Of a stretch of 64,000 nt of DNA, positions 1-8,611 are shown piece after piece (position 1 is the stretch's first letter; every line of letters starts with the position of its first letter). The translations under genes were made by a program, and so were the position numbers. The notes beneath the pieces were generated by a model. It made no database searches, was not told the origin of the DNA, and saw only the letters and a list, made by a program, of their open reading frames with translations. The stretch is taken from assembly GCA_050486285.1 (NCBI GenBank), contig JBJHCZ010000016.1:6548-70547 (forward strand). The letters run 5' to 3'. Source of the DNA: JAITWN01 sp050486285. GTDB lineage: Bacteria > Pseudomonadota > Gammaproteobacteria > SZUA-140.

Positions 1-174
1 GAGCAGCAACTGCGCCTGATCGTCGCCGGCATCGGCGCGGACCTGGAATTCCTGCAGCGCGGTCGCATAGTCGCCGCTGTTATAGGCCTCGATGCCGCGG
101 TCGAGATCGGCGCCGGCCGCGGCTACGAATCCAAAGAGCAGGCACAACATCGTCAGCAGGGGTCGTGCGGTCAT
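1..174 (-). CDS. Secreted Sel1/TPR-like repeat protein, N-terminal part only
   Basis: Only the first 58 codons lie in the window; the gene runs off the left edge. The product starts with a classical signal peptide (MTARPLL, a hydrophobic stretch, then an Ala-rich cleavage region). It continues with DLDRGIEAYNSGDYATALQE, which has the spacing of a Sel1/TPR helix pair. Such proteins are usually periplasmic scaffolds, but no function can be assigned from this fragment. It is divergent from the ABC transporter that starts at 285, so the 110 bp between them should hold both promoters. Confidence 0.75.
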   Translation of the reverse strand, partial: MTARPLLTMLCLLFGFVAAAGADLDRGIEAYNSGDYATALQEFQVRADAGDDQAQLLL

Positions 175-284
175 GACGCCTCGCGCAGGGTGACGGGAAC
201 GGTCCGGGCCGTGAACGACGGCGCGGTTTCCTCCATAATGCCGGTCACGCCCACCCGGCACAACAACCCCGCGGGACCCCGACC

Positions 285-2132
285 ATGTACCGATTCTTCG
301 AAAACCTGATCGACCCCTATCCGAAGGTCGAGCCGGCGACGCCGCCGCGCGGACTGTTCCCGTTCATGCTGCACTACTCGCGGCCGGTGCTGCCGTGGCT
401 GATCCTGGTGTCGGTGCTGACGGCGCTGATGTCGATCGCCGAAGTCGTGTTCTTCGCCTTCATGGGCTCGCTGGTCGACTGGATGACCGGCGCCGAACGC
501 GAGACCTTCCTCGCCGTCCATGGCTGGCAACTCGCCGGCATGGCGCTGCTGGTGCTGGTGGCGTTTCCGCTGCTGGTGCTGTTCCAGTCGCTGGTCATCC
601 ATCAGACCATCCTCGGCAATTACCCGATGCTGGTGCGCTGGCTGACCCATCGCTATCTGCTCGGCCAGAGCATGCACTTCTTCCAGGACGAGTTCGCCGG
701 GCGCATCTCGCAGAAGGTCATGCAGACCGCGCTGGCGATCCGCGAGAGCGTGATGAAGCTGATGGAGGTGTTCGTCTACGTCGGCGTCTACTTCACCGCC
801 ACCCTGGTGCTGGTGGGTGGTTCCGACGCGCGACTGGCGATCCCGTTGCTGACCTGGTTCGCCGGCTATCTCCTGATCATGTATATCTTCATCCCGCGGC
901 TGCAACGGGTCTCGATGCTGCAGGCCGATGCGCGCGCGTTGATGACCGGGCGCATCGTCGACAGCTACACCAACATCCAGACCGTGAAGCTGTTCGCGCA
1001 CACGATGCGCGAGCAGGACTACGCGCGCAACGCGATGGATGAGTTCATGCAGACCGTGCACAGCCAGATGAGGCTGGTCACGCAACTGACGGTGTCCCTG
1101 CACACGCTGAATTCGCTGTTGCTGGCGGCGATGGCCATGCTCGCGATCCTCGCCTGGCAGCAGGCGGCGATCTCGCTCGGCGCCATCGCCGTCGCGATCG
1201 CGCTGGTGATGCGCCTGCGCGCGATGTCGCAATGGGTGCTGTGGGAGGTCGCGACGCTGTTCGAGAACATCGGCACCGTGCAGGACGGCATCAATACGAT
1301 CGCCCAGCCGCTCGCGATCGCCGACCGCCCGGACGCGAAGACGCTCGTCGTCGAGCGCGGCGGGATACGCTACGAGGACGTCCATTTCCACTACGGCCGC
1401 GAGAGCGGCGTCATCGAGGATCTGTCGCTCGCGATCCGCCCTGGCGAGAAGGTCGGGCTGGTCGGGCGCTCGGGCGCGGGCAAGTCGACGCTGGTCAACC
1501 TGCTGCTGCGCTTCTACGACGTCGAGGACGGCCGGATCCTGATCGACGGCCAGGACATCGCCGGCGTCACCCAGGAGTCGCTGCGCCGGCACATCGGCAT
1601 GGTGACCCAGGATACCTCGCTGCTGCACCGCTCGATCCGCGACAACATCGCCTATGGCAACCCCGACGCGACCGATGCGGCGATCAAAGAGGCCGCGCGC
1701 CGCGCCCATGCGCACGAGTTCATCATGGAACTGGTCGATGCGAAGGGCCGCGCCGGCTACGATGCCCATGTCGGCGAGCGCGGCGTCAAGCTGTCCGGCG
1801 GCCAGCGCCAGCGCATCGCGATCGCGCGCGTGCTGTTGAAGAACGCGCCGATCCTGATCCTCGACGAGGCGACCTCGGCGCTCGACTCCGAGGTCGAGGC
1901 CGCGATCCAGGAACAGCTCTACACGCTGATGGAAGGCAAGACAGTCATTGCGATTGCGCACCGACTGTCGACGATCGCTATGCTCGACCGCCTCGTCGTC
2001 ATCGAGCAGGGCCGCGTCGTCGAGGACGGCACGCATGAGGAACTGCTGCGCCGCGACGGCCTCTATGCGGCGTTGTGGCGCCGCCAGTCCGGCGGCTTCC
2101 TCGGCCACGATCTCGATACGGGGTCAGAGTAG
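285..2132 (+). CDS. ABC exporter, fused membrane and ATPase domains (MsbA/multidrug type)
   Basis: The 615-residue half-transporter probably works as a homodimeric exporter in the inner membrane. Residues about 25-330 hold the six-helix exporter domain and about 355-600 the ATPase. The nucleotide-binding motifs are intact: Walker A GRSGAGKS near 394-401, signature LSGGQ near 503, Walker B ILILDEAT near 524, and the switch histidine in IAHRLST near 559. The substrate cannot be read from sequence; lipid or drug export is typical of the family. The last three codons and the TAG stop (GSE-stop) lie inside the 33-bp inverted repeat at 2120-2152, so the native C-terminus was probably altered by that repeat. 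The gene converges on ppk1. Confidence 0.93.
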   Translation: MYRFFENLIDPYPKVEPATPPRGLFPFMLHYSRPVLPWLILVSVLTALMSIAEVVFFAFMGSLVDWMTGAERETFLAVHGWQLAGMALLVLVAFPLLVLFQSLVIHQTILGNYPMLVRWLTHRYLLGQSMHFFQDEFAGRISQKVMQTALAIRESVMKLMEVFVYVGVYFTATLVLVGGSDARLAIPLLTWFAGYLLIMYIFIPRLQRVSMLQADARALMTGRIVDSYTNIQTVKLFAHTMREQDYARNAMDEFMQTVHSQMRLVTQLTVSLHTLNSLLLAAMAMLAILAWQQAAISLGAIAVAIALVMRLRAMSQWVLWEVATLFENIGTVQDGINTIAQPLAIADRPDAKTLVVERGGIRYEDVHFHYGRESGVIEDLSLAIRPGEKVGLVGRSGAGKSTLVNLLLRFYDVEDGRILIDGQDIAGVTQESLRRHIGMVTQDTSLLHRSIRDNIAYGNPDATDAAIKEAARRAHAHEFIMELVDAKGRAGYDAHVGERGVKLSGGQRQRIAIARVLLKNAPILILDEATSALDSEVEAAIQEQLYTLMEGKTVIAIAHRLSTIAMLDRLVVIEQGRVVEDGTHEELLRRDGLYAALWRRQSGGFLGHDLDTGSE

Positions 2133-2152
2133 ACAATGTCTACTCTGACCCC
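2120..2152. repeat. REP-like perfect inverted repeat (GGGGTCAGAGTAGACA type)
   Basis: Two 16-bp arms, 2120-2135 and 2137-2152, are perfect complements around a single A. The arm is GGGGTCAGAGTAGACA. The stop codon of the upstream ABC transporter (2130-2132) falls inside the left arm. The arm starts with the same GGGGTCAGA core as the repeats at 29.9, 46.5 and 57.1 kb. A transcript would form a strong hairpin, but no T-run follows, so terminator function is uncertain. Confidence 0.9.
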
Positions 2153-2154
2153 GA

Positions 2155-2172
2155 CCTAGGCCCCGGCCTAGG
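2155..2172. repeat. Short palindrome at the ppk1 stop codon
   Basis: CCTAGGCC and GGCCTAGG pair across a 2-nt centre immediately next to the 2120-2152 repeat, and the ppk1 stop codon (2168-2170) lies in the right arm. It may give a second hairpin between two convergent genes. There is no T-run, so a terminator role is only possible. Confidence 0.55.
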
Positions 2173-4279
2173 CGCGCTCGGCGACGGCGTCGAGCAACGC
2201 CTGTTGCGCGCCGAACGGCTGCGCGCGTCCCTTCGGCGTCAGCCGGGTGTAGCTGCCGTCGGCTTCGAGCTGCCAGGAGTGCAGGTTGTCCTTCAGATAG
2301 AACTGCAGGTCGCGGATGACCCGCCTGGCGAGCTTCGGATTGTCGAGCGGGAACGCGATCTCGACGCGGCGGAACATGTTGCGCTCCATCCAGTCGGCGC
2401 TCGCGCACCAGACCTCGGGCTCGCCGCCGTTCTCGAAGTAGTACACCCGCGTATGCTCGAGCAGGCGCCCGATCAGCGAGCGCACGCGGATGTTCTCCGA
2501 CACGCCGGGCACGCCGGGGCGCAGGCTGCAGATGCCGCGCACGATCAGCTCGATCTGCACGCCGGCGATCGACGCCGCGTACAGGGCCTGGATCAGCTGC
2601 GGCTCGATCAGCGCGTTGATCTTGATGATGATGCGCGCGGGCTTGCCGGCCGCGGCGTTGTCGGCCTCGCGCTGGATCTTCTGCAGCAGGCTCTTGTGCA
2701 GCGTGAACGGCGATTGCAGCAGGCGGTGCAGCTTCGCGACCTTGCCGAGGCTGGTCAGTTGCTGGAACACGCTGTGGACGTCCTCGCCGATCGCCTCGCT
2801 GCAGGTGAACAGCCCGTAATCGGTGTAGATGCGCGCGGTGCGCGAATGATAATTGCCGGTGCCGAGGTGGACGTAATTGCACAGGTCCTTGCCCTCGCGG
2901 CGGATCACCAGCAGCATCTTGGCGTGGGTCTTGTAGCCGACGATGCCATAGACGACATGCACGCCGGCCTCCTGCAGCCGGTTCGCCAGCGCGACGTTGG
3001 CCTCCTCGTCGAAGCGCGCGCGCAGCTCGATGACGACGGTGACCTCCTTGCCGCTGCGCGCCGCCGCGACCAGCGCGCTGACGATCGCCGAGTCGAGCCC
3101 CGTGCGGTACAGGGTCTGCTTGATCGCGAGCACCTGCGGATCAGCCGCAGCCTGGCGCAGGAATTCGATGACCGGCGCGAATGACTCGAACGGGTGATGC
3201 AGCAGAATATCCCCCGCGCGGATCGCCTCGAACAGGTCGGCGCCCGGCACCAGTTTCGGCGGCAGGCTCGGCGTGAACGACGGATACTTGAATTCCGGCC
3301 GGTCGACCATCTCGACGATGCCGATCAGCCGGTTCAGATTGACCGGGCCGTCGACCATGTAGATGTCGTCGCGGCCGAGACTGAATCGCTCGAGCAGGAA
3401 TTCGACCAGCTCGTCCGGGCAGTTGTCGGAGACCTCGAGCCGCACCGCGTCGCCGTAATGGCGCGAGAACAACTCGCCCTCGACCGCGCGTAACAGGTCA
3501 TCGACCTCTTCCTCGTCGACGAACAGGTCGCTGTTGCGGGTGACGCGAAACTGGTAACAGCCGGTCACGCTCATGCCGTGAAAGAGGTCGTCGGCGTAGG
3601 CGTGGATCACCGACGACAGGAATACGAAGTCGTGCGGGCCGCCGCCGGTCTCCTCGGGCGGCAACTTCACGATACGCGACAGCGCGCGCGGCGCCTGCAC
3701 GATCGCGAGCCCGCTGTTGCGGCCGAACGCGTCCTTGCCCTTCAGCGAGACGATGAAGTTCAGGCTCTTGTTGAGGATGCGCGGAAACGGGTGGGCCGGA
3801 TCGAGCCCGAGCGGGCTCAGGATCGGCAGCAGCTCATCATGGAAGAATTCGCGCAGCCAGGCCTCCTGTTTCGGCGTCCAGTCGGAACGGCGTATCGTGC
3901 GGATATTCTGTTCCGCGAGCGCCGGCAGCAGGACCTCGTTGAGGATCCGGTACTGGCGTTTGACCAGCACCTTCGCGCGCGCGTGGATCGCCTTCAGCAC
4001 CTCGTTCGGCGACAGGTTGTCCTGCCCGGTCTGCGCCGCGCCGACCTCGACCTGCTGCTTGAGGCCGGAGACGCGGACCTCGAAGAATTCGTCGAGGATC
4101 GTCGACGCGATGCACAAAAAACGCAGGCGCTCGAGCAGCGGCAGAGACTCGTCCTCGGCCTGCAGCAACACCCGCCAGTTGAATTCGAGGTGGCTGAGTT
4201 CGCGATTGACGTACAGATCCGGCTGCTTGAGGTCGACGGCGGCCGCCGGTACGGGTTTCACGGGCTTGACGGTGCTCAT
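2168..4279 (-). CDS. ppk1: Polyphosphate kinase 1
   Basis: PPK1 reversibly polymerises the terminal phosphate of ATP into inorganic polyphosphate. The 703-residue length and the start LYVNRELSHLEFNWRVL match the family. The catalytic phospholipase-D-like HKD histidines are visible: His452 in KTHAKM and His471 in YVHLGTGN. These correspond to the autophosphorylated and second histidines of E. coli PPK. The ATG start is 7 nt downstream of the sixA stop, so ppk1 is the last gene of a CHAD-ParA-SixA-PPK1 operon. PhoBR lies about 8 kb away, which fits phosphate control, but no Pho box was found directly upstream of ppk1. Confidence 0.97.
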   Translation of the reverse strand: MSTVKPVKPVPAAAVDLKQPDLYVNRELSHLEFNWRVLLQAEDESLPLLERLRFLCIASTILDEFFEVRVSGLKQQVEVGAAQTGQDNLSPNEVLKAIHARAKVLVKRQYRILNEVLLPALAEQNIRTIRRSDWTPKQEAWLREFFHDELLPILSPLGLDPAHPFPRILNKSLNFIVSLKGKDAFGRNSGLAIVQAPRALSRIVKLPPEETGGGPHDFVFLSSVIHAYADDLFHGMSVTGCYQFRVTRNSDLFVDEEEVDDLLRAVEGELFSRHYGDAVRLEVSDNCPDELVEFLLERFSLGRDDIYMVDGPVNLNRLIGIVEMVDRPEFKYPSFTPSLPPKLVPGADLFEAIRAGDILLHHPFESFAPVIEFLRQAAADPQVLAIKQTLYRTGLDSAIVSALVAAARSGKEVTVVIELRARFDEEANVALANRLQEAGVHVVYGIVGYKTHAKMLLVIRREGKDLCNYVHLGTGNYHSRTARIYTDYGLFTCSEAIGEDVHSVFQQLTSLGKVAKLHRLLQSPFTLHKSLLQKIQREADNAAAGKPARIIIKINALIEPQLIQALYAASIAGVQIELIVRGICSLRPGVPGVSENIRVRSLIGRLLEHTRVYYFENGGEPEVWCASADWMERNMFRRVEIAFPLDNPKLARRVIRDLQFYLKDNLHSWQLEADGSYTRLTPKGRAQPFGAQQALLDAVAERA

Positions 4280-4286
4280 GCGAGCG

Positions 4287-4796
4287 TTATTGTTCCTTCG
4301 GGCGCATCAGCGCGACGAGCCGCCCACCGCCCGGCTCCAGCTTGCGCCACGGATCATCGGTCTCGAACCAGGCCACCGCCGCGGTCGTCATCAGCTTGCC
4401 GGCCGCGGTCCGCGCCGGCGGATCGGCGGCCAGATATTCCACCAGGGCATCGAGCCCCGGATTGTGCCCGACCAGCAACACGGCGCCGGTCTTCACCGGC
4501 GTCGCGGCCAGCACTTCGAGCAGGGTATCCAGCGAGGCGAGATAGAGACGTTCGTCCTCGACGACGTCCCTGCGGGCAAGGCCGAGCGCATCGGCGATCG
4601 CGATCGCGGTTTCGCGCGCGCGCGCGGCGGGCGAACTGAGGATCAGGTCCGGCTTCAGCCCCTGTGTCTTGAGCCAGGCGCCGGTGCGCGGCGCATCCCG
4701 GTGGCCGCGATTCGACAGCGGCCGGTCGAAGTCTTGCGCGGCATCGCCGTCGCGATCCGACTTGGCGTGGCGCAGGATCAGCAGGCGCCGCTTCAA
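4287..4796 (-). CDS. sixA: SixA-type phosphohistidine phosphatase
   Basis: A small histidine phosphatase of the branch-2 family (169 residues). The active-site RHG-like motif is LRHAKSD with His10, the second catalytic histidine is in VGHNPGLD, and SSPAARARET supplies the conserved arginine region. I chose a TTG start: its TTGA overlaps the TGA of parA, and GAGGAG lies just upstream as ribosome binding site. Longer readings run into another gene. SixA enzymes remove phosphate from phosphohistidine proteins. PPK1 works through a phosphohistidine intermediate, so a role in PPK control is an attractive but unproven inference from the operon. Confidence 0.88.
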   Translation of the reverse strand: MKRRLLILRHAKSDRDGDAAQDFDRPLSNRGHRDAPRTGAWLKTQGLKPDLILSSPAARARETAIAIADALGLARRDVVEDERLYLASLDTLLEVLAATPVKTGAVLLVGHNPGLDALVEYLAADPPARTAAGKLMTTAAVAWFETDDPWRKLEPGGGRLVALMRPKEQ

Positions 4797-5593
4797 GCCC
4801 GCCGCTCCTCGTGACCGCCGAGGTCGGCGCGCACGCCGGGATCGCCGATCCATTCGAGCCGGGTCCGGATCTCCCACCACAGTTCCTCGTAGGCGCGCGC
4901 GGAACGCCCGTGGGCGGCGAAGTTGCCGACCGCGCTGCGATGAATGCCCATCTGCTCGATATCGCTGGCGTAGGGAACATAACCGGTCAGCATGCCCGGG
5001 ATCTTCTGCGGCAGTTCCTCGACGATGCGCCGGTGCAGCGACTTGCGCACATCGACCATCGTGAAGAACGGCAGGATGCTGAAGTCGTCGAGGCCTTCCT
5101 TGCGGCAGAAGCGCAGCAACTGGTCGAGCGTACGCAGCGACAGCGTCGTCGGGATCGTCGGCACCAGCAGCGCGTCCGATGCCGCGAACACGTTCTCTGA
5201 CAGCAGCGTGATGCCGGGCGGGCAGTCGAGGAAGACGTAATCGTATTCCTCATCGAGCGGCTTCAGCAGTTTGTTCAGCCGGCGGCGCGAGCGGTCCTCG
5301 CCGTCGAGCACCAGGTCCATGTTGCGATACGAAAAGTCAGCGGGGATCAGGTCGAGGTTGTCGTAATCGGTGCCCTTGATCGCCTGTATCAGGTTCAGCA
5401 CGCCGCGCATCAGGCCGCTGGCGCCGTTCGGCACCTCGGCGCGTATGCGGAAATAGAAGCTCGACGCGCCCTGCGGGTCGAGATCCCAGACCAGCGTGCG
5501 AAAACCGTCGCGCGCCGACAGCCAGGCGAGATTGACCGCGGTCGCGGTCTTGCCGACGCCGCCCTTGATGTTGTAGCAGGCGATGACCTTCAT
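4793..5593 (-). CDS. ParA/MinD-family ATPase in the polyphosphate operon
   Basis: A 266-residue ParA-type ATPase. It has the deviant Walker A KGGVGKT with the signature lysine at residue 10, Walker A' DLDPQG, and Walker B VFLDCPPG. It is far from any ParB-like gene and has no DNA-binding N-terminal extension, so it is unlikely to be a plasmid or chromosome ParA. It overlaps the CHAD gene upstream and sixA downstream by 4 nt each (ATGA, TTGA), so it is translationally coupled to polyphosphate genes. ParA/MinD ATPases also position cargo such as carboxysomes and chemoreceptor arrays. Positioning polyphosphate granules is therefore a reasonable hypothesis. Confidence 0.9.
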   Translation of the reverse strand: MKVIACYNIKGGVGKTATAVNLAWLSARDGFRTLVWDLDPQGASSFYFRIRAEVPNGASGLMRGVLNLIQAIKGTDYDNLDLIPADFSYRNMDLVLDGEDRSRRRLNKLLKPLDEEYDYVFLDCPPGITLLSENVFAASDALLVPTIPTTLSLRTLDQLLRFCRKEGLDDFSILPFFTMVDVRKSLHRRIVEELPQKIPGMLTGYVPYASDIEQMGIHRSAVGNFAAHGRSARAYEELWWEIRTRLEWIGDPGVRADLGGHEERRA

Positions 5594-7167
5594 GCCGAGG
5601 CCGCCAGTCCGGCGTCCTCGATGACCGGACGCGCGCGCTTGCGTTCGGAGGCCTCGGTGAAATGGCGGAATGCGGCCGCGAACTCGTCGTGTACGGCGCG
5701 CTTGCGTGCATCGATGCCGTCGATGACCGCGGCGATCGCCTCCGCCGCGCGCTCGCCGGCCCCGCCCTCCGCGCCCAGGCGTTCGGCATACGCGCGCAGC
5801 GACTCGCGGTGCACGCACAGGTCCTGGTATTCGCCGAGGTTGTCCTGCAAGCGCTTCAGGGCCTTGACCAGCGGGCGCAGCGCCTCGGCGGGGAACTGAC
5901 CGGCGAAGAACTCCATCGTATAACGCAATTTCTTGCAGTCCTTGCGCAGCTCGTGGAAGTCGGCGTCGGGGGAACCGGCATCGATTCGCGCGCCGCGCTT
6001 CAGCACCTTATCGTGGCGATCGCGGATCATCGCCGCGCTCGCGAGCGATACCGCGATGCCGGCGTCGCCGTCGGTCCATTCGGGGCCGGCCTCGCTGTCG
6101 AGCAGGCGACGCCAGCCGCTCTTGAGATTCCGGTAGCGCGGCGATGCGAGCAACTCGAGCAGTCGACGGCGTTCGAGGCTGCGCTCGCGGCGCAGCAGCG
6201 CCTGCAGCGGCGCGAGGTCGTTCGCGCGCTCGCCCGCCCACGCCGCATAGCGGGGAAACCCGGCCAGGTGAACGTCGAGATCGCGCACCGGGCCGGTCAT
6301 CGTACCGAGCCACGCAAACTCGTTGCGATAGTGAACGAACTGCGGCGTCGACAGCACGTCCTTCATTTGCGCGAGCAATGCGCGCGAACGCCGGATCGCG
6401 ACGCGCAGGTCGTGCAGGAACTCGACATCGAGGTCGTGGCGGACGCCTTCCTCGTTCGCCTCGATCACCAGGAACAGGTCCGACAGCAACTGGCGGGCTG
6501 CCTCCCCGACCGGCAGGCGCGGATCGAAATCGCGCGACGGCTTCGGCCGGTAGTCGAGCGGGCGGCGGCCGAGCGCGGTCAGGGCCTCGTCGAGGACCGG
6601 GGCCTGGAGACGGTCCCAGGCCAGCGACTCCTCGAAGATCCCGCGCAGGCGCGTGAGCCAGTCGTCGTAGCCGCGCACCGGGATCAACGCGAGGCGGTCT
6701 CGCAGCCGGCGCGGCGCGCCGTCGTCGCGGCAGACGCGATGCTGTTCGATGCACAGGCGGGCGACGGTCTTGCCCTCGTCGTCGAGGACATGGAAGTCAC
6801 GCAGGCGGACGAGCAGGCGCGACTGCGGGAGCAGCCGGCGTCCCCCGAGGGCGGGCGCGACGCGGCGGCGCATCACGCCGTCCGGCAGGTCGGCGCCAAA
6901 GCGGGGGTCATCTTTGATCCCGGTACTGACGAGATCGAGTTCGTCGCCGAGACCGCGCAGGGTCAAGCGGCGGCGGGCGCCGGCCTGATCGGCGAAGAGC
7001 AGGAGTCCGGCGCGGTAGAGACGCCAGTCGAAACTGTCCAGGAAGATGCGCTCGACGCCGACGGGCGATTGCGTCCGCAGATCGAGGCCCTCGCGGCGCA
7101 ACGACTCGGCCAGCTCGTTGCCGTTCGAGTGGCGGGGCAATGCATATTGGTAGCGTTTGAATGACAT
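5590..7167 (-). CDS. CYTH-like plus CHAD domain protein (phosin-like, polyphosphate-binding)
   Basis: A 525-residue protein. The N-terminal ~200 residues resemble a CYTH-like barrel (conserved FDSFDWRLY and charged strands). Residues about 225-510 form a CHAD domain with histidine/arginine helices such as VEFLHDLRVAIRRSR and ADFHELRKDCKKLRY. CHAD domains bind polyphosphate and several (phosins) coat polyphosphate granules. It is the first gene of the operon with ParA, SixA and PPK1, which supports granule association. The first ATG, immediately followed by SFKRYQY, was taken as start. A 173-bp spacer upstream must hold the operon promoter. Confidence 0.92.
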   Translation of the reverse strand: MSFKRYQYALPRHSNGNELAESLRREGLDLRTQSPVGVERIFLDSFDWRLYRAGLLLFADQAGARRRLTLRGLGDELDLVSTGIKDDPRFGADLPDGVMRRRVAPALGGRRLLPQSRLLVRLRDFHVLDDEGKTVARLCIEQHRVCRDDGAPRRLRDRLALIPVRGYDDWLTRLRGIFEESLAWDRLQAPVLDEALTALGRRPLDYRPKPSRDFDPRLPVGEAARQLLSDLFLVIEANEEGVRHDLDVEFLHDLRVAIRRSRALLAQMKDVLSTPQFVHYRNEFAWLGTMTGPVRDLDVHLAGFPRYAAWAGERANDLAPLQALLRRERSLERRRLLELLASPRYRNLKSGWRRLLDSEAGPEWTDGDAGIAVSLASAAMIRDRHDKVLKRGARIDAGSPDADFHELRKDCKKLRYTMEFFAGQFPAEALRPLVKALKRLQDNLGEYQDLCVHRESLRAYAERLGAEGGAGERAAEAIAAVIDGIDARKRAVHDEFAAAFRHFTEASERKRARPVIEDAGLAASA

Positions 7168-7340
7168 ATATCGCCCGGGCCGCAGGGCAGCTGCGCCCGG
7201 CCATCGCGGCGCGCCGGCATGCCTCCTTCCGTACCTTCCGTCTCGGGAAGCGCCGACAGCGGTGATCTCAGAGTGTGGAAGAATCCGTCTGATTTTTCAA
7301 GCCGCAAGACCCGCGGGCGATGTCATGAATCTGTAACAAT

Positions 7341-8597
7341 TCAGATTTTTTTGATCGATCCGGGGGTCAGACCCCCGCTCGATTCCGTCGCCTCGTCGAG
7401 CAACTCGATCCAGTGACGAACCGGCACCCCGGCGGCGGTCGCGAGGTGCAGCTGGCAACCGATGTTTGCCGATACGATGACGTCCGGGCGTCCGCCTTCG
7501 AGCGCAGCGAGCTTGTTGCGCAGCAACTGCGCCGACAGCTCCGGCTGCAGGATCGAATAGGTACCGGCCGAACCGCAGCACAGATGGGCATCGGGCACCG
7601 CCGTCAGCACATGCCCCGTCCGTTCGAGCACGGCCTCGACGACGCCGGGCAGCTTCTGGCCGTGCTGCAGCGTACACGGGCTGTGGAAGGCGACGCGGCG
7701 GGCGCCGTTCGCCGGTGTCAGCGCCGACAGGTCCTCGTCGCGCAACGCCTCGCCGAGATCGCGCGCGAGCGCGCTGACGCGCGCGGCCTTGTCCGCGTAT
7801 TCGGGATCATGATGCAGCAGATCGCCATAGTCCTTGATCATCGCGCCGCAGGCGCTCGCGGTGACGACGATCGCCTCGGCGCCGTCCTCGACGGCCGGCC
7901 ACCAGGCATCGATGTTGCGGCGCATGAAATCGAGCGCCTCCTGCGAGGCCGACAGATGATGACTGACCGCGCCGCAGCAGCCCGCCCGCGGCGCGCCCTC
8001 CAGCGTGATGCCGAGGCGATCGAACACCCGCGCTGCTGCGGCATTCGTGCGCGGCGTCGCGACGCTCTGCACGCAGCCTTCCAGCACCAGCATGCGTCGC
8101 GCATGCCGCGACTGCGGGCGCGGGCCGGGCGCCTGCGCCGGGGGGATCCTGCGACGCAGCGACGACGGCGCCAGCGGCCGCAGCCACCGGCCCAGACGCA
8201 GCAAGGCGCCGAAGCGGCGCGGCCAGGGCACGACGGCGCGCAGCAGTCGCCGTGTCAGCGCCTCGACCCCGCGGCGCGGTACGCGCCCGTCGACCGCCTC
8301 GCGGCCGATCTCGACGAGGCGGCCATAGCGCACGCCCGATGGACAGGTCGTCTCGCAGGCGCGGCAGGTCAGGCAGCGATCGAGATGACGTTGCGTGCGC
8401 TCGCTGACGTCATTGCCCTCGAGCGCCTGCTTGATCAGATAGATCCGGCCGCGCGGGCCGTCGAGCTCGTCGCCGAGCAACTGGTAGGTCGGGCAGGTCG
8501 CGGTGCAGAAGCCGCAATGCACGCAACTGCGCAGGATCGCATCGGCCTCCCGGCCTTCCGGGGTCGCGAGCACCTTCTCGTCGAGTCGTGTCTGCAT
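7341..8597 (-). CDS. glcF: Glycolate oxidase iron-sulfur subunit
   Basis: GlcF carries electrons from the flavin subunits of glycolate oxidase. Two ferredoxin-type cluster motifs are present near the N-terminus, CVHCGFCTATCP and CLTCRACETTCP. Two CCG (cysteine-rich) motifs follow, GCCGAVSHH and CCGSAGTYS, as in all GlcF/LutA-type subunits. The 418 residues slightly exceed the E. coli protein. The last ~12 residues (SGGLTPGSIKKI) are encoded across a GGGGGTC hairpin related to the window's dispersed repeats, so the tail is probably repeat-derived. It ends the glcD-glcE-glcF operon. Confidence 0.95.
   Translation of the reverse strand: MQTRLDEKVLATPEGREADAILRSCVHCGFCTATCPTYQLLGDELDGPRGRIYLIKQALEGNDVSERTQRHLDRCLTCRACETTCPSGVRYGRLVEIGREAVDGRVPRRGVEALTRRLLRAVVPWPRRFGALLRLGRWLRPLAPSSLRRRIPPAQAPGPRPQSRHARRMLVLEGCVQSVATPRTNAAAARVFDRLGITLEGAPRAGCCGAVSHHLSASQEALDFMRRNIDAWWPAVEDGAEAIVVTASACGAMIKDYGDLLHHDPEYADKAARVSALARDLGEALRDEDLSALTPANGARRVAFHSPCTLQHGQKLPGVVEAVLERTGHVLTAVPDAHLCCGSAGTYSILQPELSAQLLRNKLAALEGGRPDVIVSANIGCQLHLATAAGVPVRHWIELLDEATESSGGLTPGSIKKI
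7361..7377. repeat. Short GGGGGTC hairpin in the 3' end of glcF (degenerate REP-like)
   Basis: CGGGGGTC and GACCCCCG pair around a single A. On the glcF strand GATCGATCAAA follows, similar to the GATCAAA that borders the repeats at 46.5 and 57.1 kb. I read it as a decayed copy of that family. The glcF stop codon lies 17-20 nt downstream of it. Confidence 0.55.
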
Positions 8598-8611
8598 GCG
8601 CGCCGGCGTCC

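Noticed and set aside
171..2108. Long open frame antisense to the ABC transporter
   Set aside because: In this GC-rich genome the antisense frame stays open by codon bias. Its product is Arg/His/Gln-rich low complexity with no domain. The same applies to the long antisense frames over glcD, uvrA, aspS and the ABC exporter at 44 kb.
4793..5593. Plasmid or chromosome partition ParA
   Set aside because: No parB, no parS-like repeats and no N-terminal DNA-binding domain. The operon context is polyphosphate metabolism.
7320..7337. Pho-box-like ATGTCAT-GAAT-CTGTAAC upstream of the polyphosphate operon
   Set aside because: The half-site spacing is right, but it points away from the CHAD gene, lies about 150 bp from its start, and overlaps a small AT-rich stem at the glcF end. 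Chance is as likely.
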